A DNA stretch of 64,000 nt. It comes from Streptomyces hygroscopicus. GTDB lineage: Bacteria; Actinomycetota; Actinomycetes; Streptomycetales; Streptomycetaceae. Every line of letters starts with the position of its first letter. Position 1 is the stretch's first letter. Made by a program: the position numbers and the translations under genes. The stretch lies in the NCBI GenBank assembly GCA_002021875.1, contig CP018627.1, positions 558,001-622,000 on the forward strand, in the 5' to 3' direction. This document shows, piece by piece, positions 1 to 7,701 of this stretch. The notes below the pieces were generated by a model that was given only the letters and a program-made list of their open reading frames with translations, was not told the origin of the DNA and ran no database searches.

Positions 1-1365
1 CACCCGTGGATCGGCCGCGAGGATGCGCTCGGTGTCGAGCCGGGACAGGTCGTCACCGCACAGCGGCACTTCGACCACGGGCAGGCGCAGGAGGTGGGCG
101 AAGTGGGCATAGAGCGGAAAGGTGGGCGGCGTGACGCAGACGCGCTCGCCGGGTGACGCCAGCGCCGCCAGGAGCAGCATGACGCCGTCGACCGCGCCGC
201 TGGTGAAGAGCAGGTGATCCGCGCTCAGCGCATCGACCCCGTCGTGGCCGGGCAGCGTCGAGATCGTGGTGAGGTAGGTGTCGGCCAGCTCTGCCGTATC
301 GAGGTGGGGATACTCGGCCGCGGCGCCCAGGAACGGACTGGTGTTGCTGGACAGGTCGATCGTGTCGAACCGCGGCACCTGGCGAAAACGGGCCGGGCCC
401 GGGACCGGTACGCCCGTGACGGGGAGAGCCGCGAACTCCGACACCGCCTGCTCCGCTCCCTCGGCCGCCGGGGCCGCGAGGCCAGGGGCCCGCAGCCAGT
501 GGTCGAGGGGGACGAACAGATCGGCTCCGAGCGGGCGCATGCGGTGGGCATCCCCCCGGCCGAGGTGGACCCACTCCAGGCCGGAGCGCCGGGCGTGGCG
601 GTACAGCTCGTACAAGGTCGCGACGTGGAGGTTGTGCCGCGCGGCGGGATCGTCGTGGTCAATGGCCTGGGTGAGGTAGTAGAGCCCCCGGCCGTTGTGG
701 GATGTGGTGATGAGTCCGGCCTGGACGACGGTCTTCTCGCTACGGCGCACGAGCATCTCCGTGCGGTCCGCCAATGAGCCGTGTGCGAGGGCGTCGAGGG
801 CGTCGGCGTTGTACAGGTTGTCCTGACCGCCGTGGCGCTCCGTCCGGCGCCGGTGGAGTTCCACGAAGGCGTCTTTCGCCCAGGGGTTCCCGTCGAGCTC
901 GGTCAGCGGGATCCGCTCCCAGGTGACGTCACAGGAGAGCGCGTGGTGGTGGCGGCGCAGATCGTGCAGTTGCCCGGCACCGACGCGGGCCCGCAGGACC
1001 TCGTCCACCTCACCGGGCAACCGGACGACACACTCGCTCTCGGTGGCGAGGGGCACGAGACCTGCCGCCCGCAGCGCGCCGGTGTCGTCACTGCGGCGCA
1101 CATTCGGCACGAGGATCTGGGCCACGTTCAGCTCATCGGCGCGGCGGGCCAGCTCATCGAGGGTGTGGGGGGCTGGGACGGGGCTGGTCGGGTGGTACGG
1201 GGACCCGCCGCCCACCAGGGTGGGGCGCTCGAGCACGGCGGGGTCCAGGGCGGCGAACGCGTCGGCGTCCCGGCCTAGTTGGGCCAGGGAGCACACCGGC
1301 TCGCGAGACCCGAGGGCAGCGGACAGCACCTGCTGAAGCGCGTCGATATCTGCGGACCTGCGCAT
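1..1365 (-). CDS. GNAT-like acyltransferase / PLP aminotransferase fusion, 3' end outside the window
   Basis: The frame stays open from an ATG at 1365 to the window edge (455 codons). GGAG lies 7 nt upstream of the ATG. Residues about 1-290 look like a FemAB/GNAT-type acyltransferase: they end in a helix-strand segment (LYELYRHARRSGLEWVHLG) and the MRPLGADLFVP stretch usual before the end of that fold. From about residue 325 the sequence becomes a class I/II aminotransferase (IDLSSNTSPFLG, LLFTSGAVDGV, VCVTPPTFPLYAHF), similar to the histidinol-phosphate aminotransferase group. The Schiff-base lysine would lie beyond the edge. It starts 22 bp after the upstream epimerase and is last in the visible operon. 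A transaminase next to an A-T-TE synthetase could supply its 2-oxo acid substrate; that role is inferred. The aminotransferase half is clear, the acyltransferase half less so. Confidence 0.7.
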   Translation of the reverse strand, partial: MRRSADIDALQQVLSAALGSREPVCSLAQLGRDADAFAALDPAVLERPTLVGGGSPYHPTSPVPAPHTLDELARRADELNVAQILVPNVRRSDDTGALRAAGLVPLATESECVVRLPGEVDEVLRARVGAGQLHDLRRHHHALSCDVTWERIPLTELDGNPWAKDAFVELHRRRTERHGGQDNLYNADALDALAHGSLADRTEMLVRRSEKTVVQAGLITTSHNGRGLYYLTQAIDHDDPAARHNLHVATLYELYRHARRSGLEWVHLGRGDAHRMRPLGADLFVPLDHWLRAPGLAAPAAEGAEQAVSEFAALPVTGVPVPGPARFRQVPRFDTIDLSSNTSPFLGAAAEYPHLDTAELADTYLTTISTLPGHDGVDALSADHLLFTSGAVDGVMLLLAALASPGERVCVTPPTFPLYAHFAHLLRLPVVEVPLCGDDLSRLDTERILAADPRV

Positions 1366-1387
1366 ACTCGTTCTCCACTCCTCTTCG

Positions 1388-2344
1388 TCACTGAGATGTC
1401 TCGGCTCCGTGCGCATCGATGTAGTCGTCGACGCGGTCGCGGTACTCCTCGAACAAGTCGGCCACGGTGCGGGCGATACCGGTCTTCCAGCCGACGGAGC
1501 AGTCCCCGATCAGGTCGCGGCGGACGCCGTGGTCGAAGGTGGCCGTTTCCCGGCTGTAGTCGCCGCGGTCCAGTTGGACCGGCACTCCGGTGAACGCGGA
1601 CATGTACTCCAGCAGATCGGTCATGCCGACCGCCTCGTCACCGCCCCAGTTCACGACCCGCGCGGGCGCCTGCGCCACGTCCCACAACAGCGGTACCTGA
1701 CGGACGACGTCATCGGTGTGCAGCAGGTCGCAGTAGTTCTGCCCCTCGCGGGGCACCGCGCAGGGCTGCCCCTTGCGCATCTGGTTGAAGAGGATCATGG
1801 GCACACCGCCGTGGCCGTACGGGCCGTAGGCGATGTTGAGGCGGGCTATCACGGTCGGCAGAGCGAGTGCTTCGGACAGACCGCGCGCCACTCCTTCGGC
1901 GGTGATCTTGGCGACGGGGTACGTCGGCAGCCACGGCGCCGCCCCGCCCAGCGGATCGCTCTCCCGGTACCGATGGGTCCGATCGGCTCGGTTGTAGACC
2001 ACCCCGGACGAGACGTACAGGAACGACTCGGCCGCGGAGCAGTGTGTCATCAACCGTGCGGTGCCGACGGCGTTGATGCGCGCGGTTTCCTCGAAGTCCT
2101 TGCCGTCGCCCCGGTGCACTGCCGAGTGCAGCACATGGGTGAAGTCGCGCGGCAGGCCCTCCAGATCATCGGTGGCCATGTCCCAGACGGCGGTGTGGGC
2201 GCCCCGTTCCTGGAGGGCCTTGCGGGCGCTTTGGTCGCCGAACCGGCCCAGGCACCACACCTCGTTGTCGGTGGCGAGCGATTCGGCGACGGGCCTCGCG
2301 ACCTGTCCGGTCCCACCGGTGATGAGAATCTTCTTGCCTTGCAT
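1388..2344 (-). CDS. NAD(P)-dependent epimerase/dehydratase-like extended SDR
   Basis: This 318-residue protein has a Rossmann fold. It starts ILITGGTGQVARPVAE (the TGxxGxxG region reads TGGTGQV) and carries VLHSAVH in the NN(A)G position, SFLYVSSGVVY around the catalytic serine, and YPVAK as the YxxxK motif. The middle has RLNIAYGPYGHGG, typical of nucleotide-sugar epimerases and related extended SDRs. The ATG at 2344 is preceded by AGGAG at 9 nt. It lies 44 bp after the A-T-TE synthetase and 22 bp before the GNAT-aminotransferase fusion, so all are probably one transcript. Because the neighbours make a small molecule, a reductase or epimerase tailoring role is as likely as a sugar substrate. 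The substrate cannot be read from the sequence. Confidence 0.85.
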   Translation of the reverse strand: MQGKKILITGGTGQVARPVAESLATDNEVWCLGRFGDQSARKALQERGAHTAVWDMATDDLEGLPRDFTHVLHSAVHRGDGKDFEETARINAVGTARLMTHCSAAESFLYVSSGVVYNRADRTHRYRESDPLGGAAPWLPTYPVAKITAEGVARGLSEALALPTVIARLNIAYGPYGHGGVPMILFNQMRKGQPCAVPREGQNYCDLLHTDDVVRQVPLLWDVAQAPARVVNWGGDEAVGMTDLLEYMSAFTGVPVQLDRGDYSRETATFDHGVRRDLIGDCSVGWKTGIARTVADLFEEYRDRVDDYIDAHGAETSQ

Positions 2345-2388
2345 GATCGGCGGCTCCTGGTGGTGTCAGCGGTTGCCTTCTGCCCGTC

Positions 2389-5127
2389 TCAGCCGAGCGC
2401 GCGGGCCAGTTCCTGCCGCAAGGTCGCCTGGAAGGTCTGCACATGCTGCGGGCTCATCAGGGTGTAGTGCTCCCCGTCGACCTCGAGGTAGGTGTTGGGG
2501 TCGCGAGTGAACTCGTCCCAGTGGCTGAGCTGGCCCTCCAGCCATTCCTCTTTGGTGCCGCGCAGCGGGGTGCAGTAGAAGACCTTCACCTGGCCGACCG
2601 AACCCGACGGTTCGTAGGTACGGCCCAGGTGCACCATGCTCTGCGCGAGGTGCACCCAGGCGGTGAACCGTTCGACGGAGAGGTCCAGTTCGGTCAGGCG
2701 CCGCTTGGGCGCGTGGTCGATCAGATAGGCCAGCTGATCGGCCTCGGGCAGCGGCCGGAGGGTGGCGGTCAGCCGCTCGATGTCGGAGGCGTCGATCAGC
2801 TCGAGGAACAGCGCCAGGTTGATCGCGCCGTCGGTGAAGGTGATCTCGTTCATGCGGTCGGAGATCCGCGGCGGCAGGTTGAAGACACCCACGAAATCGA
2901 CCTGGTCGCCGTCTGCTTCCAACCGCTTGGCGATCTCGAACGCCACCGCCCCGCCGTAGGAGTACCCCGCGACGGCGTACGGGCCGCTGGGCTGCGCCCG
3001 CCGGATGGCCTCGACGTAGGTGGAGACCATGTCGGCGAACGACTCGAAGTGGGTCTCGCCCGCCCCGAAGCCACGGGCGCGCAGGGCGTAGAAGGGCCGC
3101 TCGCCGGTGAAGTACTTGGCGAGGTTGACGAACACCAGCACCTCCCCCAGGCCGGGGTGGACGCAGAAGAGTGGCGTCCCGTCTCCGGTGACCTGCAGTG
3201 GCACCAGCGGATCGTAGGTGGCGTCTCCGGTGGCACCGTGTCCGGCGGTCAGGCGGCCGGCCAGCGCTCGTACGGCCGGGGCCTGCAGGAGCGTGGACAT
3301 CGGCACATCCTCGATGCCGAACTCGGTCTGAATCTCCAGCTTGAGCCGCAGCACGTCCAGCGAGGTTCCGCCCAGGTCGAAGAAGCTGGCGGTCGACGAC
3401 ACCGTCCTGGTGTCCAGGACGCGTGCGTAGATGGCGGCCAGTGCGGTCTCGACGTCGCCCTCCGGGGCCACGTGGCCGCCGAGGAACCGGGTGCTCACCT
3501 CGTCCGACCGACGGGCCGCCGCGTCCAGGCTCCCGTCCTCGACGGCCGCGCGCAGCCGCGACCGCTGGATCTTGCCGAGGTTGCCGCGGGGGATCTCGTC
3601 CTCGGTGACGGGGAGGATCAGCTGTGGCCGGAATCCCCAGTGCATCACCGTGGAGCTGCGGATCGCCACGATGGCCCGGTACACCGCGGTCTCGTCAGCG
3701 GTGCCGCCCGCCGGGACGAACGCGATGGCGAGCTGTTCGGTGTCGGCCCCCTCGGGGCGTATCGGGAACGCGGCGACCTGTCCGCGCTTCACCCCGTCCA
3801 GCTCGTCCAGGACCGCTTCCAGGTCGTGGCTGTAGTAGTTGACGCCGCTGACGATGATGGAGTCCTTGGTGCGGCCGACCAGCATCAACCGGCCCTCGGA
3901 GTCGAGGTGGCCCAGGTCTCCGGTGCGGAACCAGCCGTCGGGGGTGAACGCCTGTGCGGTGGCCCGGTCGTTGCCGAAGTAGCCGCCGGAGACCATCGGG
4001 CCGTGCAGCTGCACCTCCCCCGGCTCGGCCGATCCGGGCTGGTCGGTGGCGGCCAGCACCTTGCCGTCGTCGTCGGTGATGCGAATCCGCAGGCCCCGCA
4101 CCGGGCTGCCCAGCGGGGGGAACTCCGTCTCCAGGTCACGGGTGGCGAAGTCGCGGTTGAACACGCTGCCCGCGCAGGTCTCGGTCATTCCGAACGCGGG
4201 CACGATCACATCTCCGCGCAACCCGTAGCGGGAGAGCGTGTCCAGGAACGCCCGTACGGTGGCGGTCACGGTGGCCTCACCACCGGAGATGATGTGCCGT
4301 ATGTGTGACAGGTCCACCTCCTGCCGCGAGGCGGGCCGCCCGGCGAGGGCCTGGTTGATCTGCCCGAACAGAAAGTTGGGGGTGAACGTCACTCGCACCC
4401 GATGAGCCGTGAGCAGCCGGAGGAACTCCACGGGGTCCGCCAGTACCGTGGCCGGCGTCGTCATGACCTGGCCGGCCCCGTTGAACATCGGCAGCAGATG
4501 CGCCTCGATGGCGGCGATGTGATCGACCGAGATCCAGTTCAACGAGGTGTCGTCGGGCCCGAGTTCCAGCGCTCCCGCCTTACCGGCCTGGGCCGCCAGC
4601 AGGTTGGCGTGGGTGAGTCTGACCGCCTTGCTCGATCCGGTGGACCCGGAGGTGAGCATCAGCAGGGCGAGATCGTCCGGCGCGGCCACATGGTGCTGAT
4701 CGGGCTCGGCCACGGCATGACTCAGCTCCTCGACCGTCACGCTCCGCAGCCCCACGTCGGGCAGGTCTCCGTGGGCCGTCTTGGACATGACCACCAACGG
4801 GTCGCCCAGGAGCGTGCGCAGGTGCTCCAGTTGAGCGTGCCACCGGGAAGGGTCGGCCGGCGGTGCGATCGGACACGGCACGGCACCGGCGAGTACGCAC
4901 CCCCAGAAGGCGCGGAAGAAGGGCTCCGGATCGTTGGCCGCGATGAGTACCCGGTCACCCGGGGCGGTGCCGCGGTCGCGCAGCCCCTGCGCAATCCGGC
5001 AGGCGCACTCCCGCAACTCCGCGTAGGAAAGGAAGGGGCCGCCGATGAATACAACGCCTCGAGTCGTGTCGGATGCCGCGCGCTCGAGCAGCTGCGGGAG
5101 TGTCGAGGCATGACGTTGATCCGGCAT
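2389..5127 (-). CDS. Stand-alone A-T-TE synthetase (NRPS-like, quinone/furanone-synthetase type)
   Basis: This 912-residue enzyme has no condensation domain. The adenylation domain shows A3 TSGSTGSSKAVRLTH (about 155-172), A5 AFGMTETCAG (about 311), A7 GWFRTGDLGH (about 398) and the A10 lysine in NLGKIQRS (about 517). The carrier domain has DLGGTSLDVL (serine about 586). The thioesterase has the nucleophile elbow GYSYGG (about 720) and a C-terminal GEHYTL histidine. The patches NWISVDHIAA, TFTPNFL and VGVFNLPP resemble, from memory, the A-T-TE enzymes that couple two aryl-pyruvates into terphenylquinones or furanones. Start: the ATG at 5127 has GGAGGA 8 nt upstream; an upstream extension is possible but lacks such a site. 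It would need phosphopantetheinylation in trans. The neighbouring aminotransferase fits supply of a 2-oxo acid. The domain order is certain; the product is inferred. Confidence 0.88.
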   Translation of the reverse strand: MPDQRHASTLPQLLERAASDTTRGVVFIGGPFLSYAELRECACRIAQGLRDRGTAPGDRVLIAANDPEPFFRAFWGCVLAGAVPCPIAPPADPSRWHAQLEHLRTLLGDPLVVMSKTAHGDLPDVGLRSVTVEELSHAVAEPDQHHVAAPDDLALLMLTSGSTGSSKAVRLTHANLLAAQAGKAGALELGPDDTSLNWISVDHIAAIEAHLLPMFNGAGQVMTTPATVLADPVEFLRLLTAHRVRVTFTPNFLFGQINQALAGRPASRQEVDLSHIRHIISGGEATVTATVRAFLDTLSRYGLRGDVIVPAFGMTETCAGSVFNRDFATRDLETEFPPLGSPVRGLRIRITDDDGKVLAATDQPGSAEPGEVQLHGPMVSGGYFGNDRATAQAFTPDGWFRTGDLGHLDSEGRLMLVGRTKDSIIVSGVNYYSHDLEAVLDELDGVKRGQVAAFPIRPEGADTEQLAIAFVPAGGTADETAVYRAIVAIRSSTVMHWGFRPQLILPVTEDEIPRGNLGKIQRSRLRAAVEDGSLDAAARRSDEVSTRFLGGHVAPEGDVETALAAIYARVLDTRTVSSTASFFDLGGTSLDVLRLKLEIQTEFGIEDVPMSTLLQAPAVRALAGRLTAGHGATGDATYDPLVPLQVTGDGTPLFCVHPGLGEVLVFVNLAKYFTGERPFYALRARGFGAGETHFESFADMVSTYVEAIRRAQPSGPYAVAGYSYGGAVAFEIAKRLEADGDQVDFVGVFNLPPRISDRMNEITFTDGAINLALFLELIDASDIERLTATLRPLPEADQLAYLIDHAPKRRLTELDLSVERFTAWVHLAQSMVHLGRTYEPSGSVGQVKVFYCTPLRGTKEEWLEGQLSHWDEFTRDPNTYLEVDGEHYTLMSPQHVQTFQATLRQELARALG

Positions 5128-5336
5128 GGGGGAAGTCCTCCGATCAGAAGGGACGGAAAACCATGGCGAGCGGAGCTTGGGGCGCGCCGCGCCGCGGAAA
5201 GGCGATCGGGGTCGGGTTCGCACATTGACGCCGACGGGGGTGCGGATCCTGGGCGGGGCACGGTTGAATGCGGCCAGGGGCGGGCGGAGCTCGGCGCCCG
5301 CGGCACGCGTGATCGAGACGATGCGATTCCGTTGGT

Positions 5337-5353
5337 GCCGGGGTATCCCCGGC
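5337..5353. terminator. Hairpin after the ATP-grasp gene
   Basis: A perfect 7-bp stem with a 3-nt loop (GCCGGGG-TAT-CCCCGGC) lies about 30 bp downstream of the ATP-grasp stop, inside the 255-bp gap before the A-T-TE gene. It has no T-run, so it could be a weak terminator, an attenuator that sets expression of the downstream synthetase, or chance in GC-rich DNA. Confidence 0.35.
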
Positions 5354-5382
5354 CGGTGGCTCGGTCCGGACTGGCCGGAAGG

Positions 5383-6552
5383 TCAGATGGAGCCAACCTC
5401 GTTGAATCGCACGATGTCCTCGATGGTCTTCTGCAGTTTCAGCTCATCCGGGTCGGATAAGATGGCCTGTCCCACGCGGCCATACGGCCCGATCGGCGCA
5501 TCGGGCGATGAGTCGTAATCGATCTCATCGAAAAGGAAGTTGCGCTCGAAATCCCTTTGGGTCAAATTGCAGCCGTCGGGCCGGCGCAGCAGAATGTAGC
5601 CATAGAAGCGCTCCGGAGCGCCGTGGCCCCGCAGGGCTTCAGTCGCCCCCTCCCCCAACGCGAGACTGATTTCGACGTCAAAGAGATCGACGCCGAAGGT
5701 CAACTTATTGACCTGAGGGGACAGCGCCCCCGGGAGGCGGATGGCACACTCGCCGAAGGTCAGCCCCGATTCTTCCATGAACGCTTCCAGATGGAATACG
5801 CAATCAGGTGCGTTCAGGCTGGCGAGTGCTTCCCTCGCGAGCGTCTCCGCCTGCTGGAACAAAGGCGAATTCCGCCTTCTGTCCAGTACGTACGCGGACA
5901 GGATCCCGCCCTGTGCGGCCGTGAGCGGCGAGGTGTGGTAGCTGCTCATGGACGACCATTGGAGGTCTCCGTTCTCCCAGACGCCGTCGAGGTAGACCTC
6001 GGGCGCGCCCACGAAGGACTCGGCGACGATCTCGACATCCGACCGACCGGAGAACAGCGTCAGGGCCTGTGCATACTCCTCCGGAGAACGGACGATGTTC
6101 GTACGGAGAGCGCCGGCTCCGGTCGCCGGCTTGACCACGAAGACATCTCCCAGGTCATTGGCGAGGTCGGTGAACGACGTACCTACGGACACATGCCGGC
6201 AGCGCGCCCGCTTCACCCGAGACGGTAGCTTGCTCTTCTGGAGATACTTGTCCCGGAAGTAGAGGGCCGTCTTTGAATCCGTGTTCCCGGGAAGGTTCAG
6301 CTGCTGCCGCAGACAGGTTGCCCCGAAGACGCCCATTTCATGGACACTCAGCACCCCTGCCACATCGTCAATGCGCGCAGAGAGCACCGCCCGGAGTATC
6401 TCCTGGGCGTTCTCCATGTCGGCGACCCGAATGGACCTCCGACCCTTCGGCGGGCTCGCGGGTGCCTGGACGATATAGAAGGGGTCCATGTCTCGGCGCC
6501 GCAGTGCCTGATCGAGATCGTCTCTGTATCCGATAACAATCATCGTTGGCAT
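5383..6552 (-). CDS. ATP-grasp family ligase
   Basis: This 389-residue protein looks like an ATP-grasp carboxylate-amine ligase. The central lid region reads FVVKPATGAGALRTNIV (ATP-binding lysine and glycine-rich loop), followed by IVAESFVGAPEVYLDGVW and a C-terminal metal/ATP segment VFHLEAFMEESGLTFGECAIRLPG in which the E...E acids should bind Mg. The preferred start is the ATG at 6552: GGGGAGG sits 5 nt upstream, and an in-frame ATG at 6543 also exists. It heads the probable operon with the A-T-TE enzyme, though a 255-bp gap separates them. By eye its codons are less GC-rich than its neighbours, which may point to later acquisition. ATP-grasp enzymes form amide or ester bonds, so coupling an amino acid or amine to the aryl product is a reasonable guess. 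Confidence 0.8.
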   Translation of the reverse strand: MPTMIVIGYRDDLDQALRRRDMDPFYIVQAPASPPKGRRSIRVADMENAQEILRAVLSARIDDVAGVLSVHEMGVFGATCLRQQLNLPGNTDSKTALYFRDKYLQKSKLPSRVKRARCRHVSVGTSFTDLANDLGDVFVVKPATGAGALRTNIVRSPEEYAQALTLFSGRSDVEIVAESFVGAPEVYLDGVWENGDLQWSSMSSYHTSPLTAAQGGILSAYVLDRRRNSPLFQQAETLAREALASLNAPDCVFHLEAFMEESGLTFGECAIRLPGALSPQVNKLTFGVDLFDVEISLALGEGATEALRGHGAPERFYGYILLRRPDGCNLTQRDFERNFLFDEIDYDSSPDAPIGPYGRVGQAILSDPDELKLQKTIEDIVRFNEVGSI

Positions 6553-6715
6553 TGGCGCCTCCCCGTTACGGCTAGCCAAAACTTGAAGAAGTCATTTGCC
6601 GTACTGCCACCCGATGTGGATTCGGGTGGCCCCGTGGATCGGTGTTGTCTCGCGATGAGCTACTTCGTCGAGGCCAGCACCGGTGCATCGTTTCACAGAG
6701 ATACGAAAATGTGAT

Positions 6716-6787
6716 CCATTGCGGATGAGCTTGTGATGCAAGTCACAAGTTGCGCAATGGAGTTGAAATGGAATTGCTCATTCCATT
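6716..6787. promoter_or_regulatory. Two adjacent inverted repeats upstream of the ATP-grasp operon
   Basis: The 381-bp gap 6553-6933 is visibly more AT-rich than its surroundings. It contains a nested palindrome: outer arms CCATTGCG (6716-6723) and CGCAATGG (6753-6760), inner arms CTTGTGA (6730-6736) and TCACAAG (6743-6749). A second repeat follows at once, AATGGAAT (6767-6774) and ATTCCATT (6780-6787). These sit about 165-235 bp upstream of the ATP-grasp start. They are candidate operators for an unseen regulator, or a terminator for the SDR operon that ends at 6934. No clear U-run follows in either direction, which favours operators. Confidence 0.5.
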
Positions 6788-6933
6788 CGTGTTGGCGGAG
6801 CGCATTCACCATGCCGGTCATGCCTCATATAGCACTACATAGAGAAATTGGACCGGCCGGACGGTCCCCGCAATGGCGGGTGGGCGCTTACGCCGCTGCC
6901 GCTGCGTAAACGCCCACTGTGCGGGTCCGCCGC

Positions 6934-7701
6934 TCAGATCGCGGTGAAGCCGCCGTCCGCCGCGACCACGGCGCCCGTGATGAAGCTGGAGCGGGGCGAG
7001 ATGAGGAAGCAGAGCACTTCGGCGATCTCCTCGGGCTGGGCCACCCGGCCGAGCGGCTGGGCGTCGGCGAAGGATGCCAGGTACGCACGGCTGTCGGACC
7101 GGAACGTGTCGAGGAAGTCCGTCTCGATGACTCCCGCGGCCACGATGTTCGCCCGGATGCCCAGCGGCCCGCCTTCGACGGCGAGGACCTTGGTCAGCTG
7201 AGCCAGGGCACCTTTGGAGGCGCTGTACGCGGCGCCCTGGGGCAGTGCGACGGTGCATGTGTAGGAACCCGTGCTCACGATGGCTCCACCACCGCCTTCC
7301 CTCATCACCCGGAACGCCTCACGGGAGACGAGGAAGGACCCACGGGCATTGACCGCCATCACGGTGTCCCAGTCCTCTGCCGTCGTCTCCGTGATCGGCT
7401 TGTTGAGGGTGCGCCCGGCGTTGTTGACCAGGATGTCCAGGCCGCCGAAGGCATCGACGGCTGCCCGTACCGCGCGGTGGGCGGTCGCCTCTTCCGTGAT
7501 GTCGCCGACCAAGGGGTGAACACCCGGGAAGTCCGAGGCCAGTTCCGTCACCTCGTGGCGCTGGTCGACGGCGACGATCCGTGCGCCGCGGCTGTGCAGA
7601 AGCCGGACGGTCTCCTTGCCGACGCCGCGTGCCGCCCCTGTGACCAGGGCGGTCTTGCCCGTGAACTCCCCGGAATCAGCGGGATGAGTGGGTGTCGTCA
7701 T
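6934..7701 (-). CDS. Short-chain dehydrogenase/reductase
   Basis: A classical SDR of 255 residues: TGAARGVGKET is the TGxxxGxG cofactor loop, DILVNNAG the NNAG motif, and YSASKGALAQLTK holds the YxxxK catalytic pair. AADGGFTAI closes the protein as usual. The start is the ATG at 7701, inside the end of the upstream MFS gene (26-bp overlap), so the two are probably translationally coupled. Together with the Atu4866-like gene it forms a minus-strand operon divergent from an MmyB-type regulator. Regulators of that class are often found beside SDR genes, so this enzyme is a good candidate for their controlled target. Substrate unknown. Confidence 0.9.
   Translation of the reverse strand: MTTPTHPADSGEFTGKTALVTGAARGVGKETVRLLHSRGARIVAVDQRHEVTELASDFPGVHPLVGDITEEATAHRAVRAAVDAFGGLDILVNNAGRTLNKPITETTAEDWDTVMAVNARGSFLVSREAFRVMREGGGGAIVSTGSYTCTVALPQGAAYSASKGALAQLTKVLAVEGGPLGIRANIVAAGVIETDFLDTFRSDSRAYLASFADAQPLGRVAQPEEIAEVLCFLISPRSSFITGAVVAADGGFTAI

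Noticed and set aside
2443..4308. Long open frame opposite the A-T-TE synthetase
   Set aside because: Typical antisense frame of a high-GC codon pattern; no motifs, while the minus strand carries all adenylation, carrier and thioesterase motifs.
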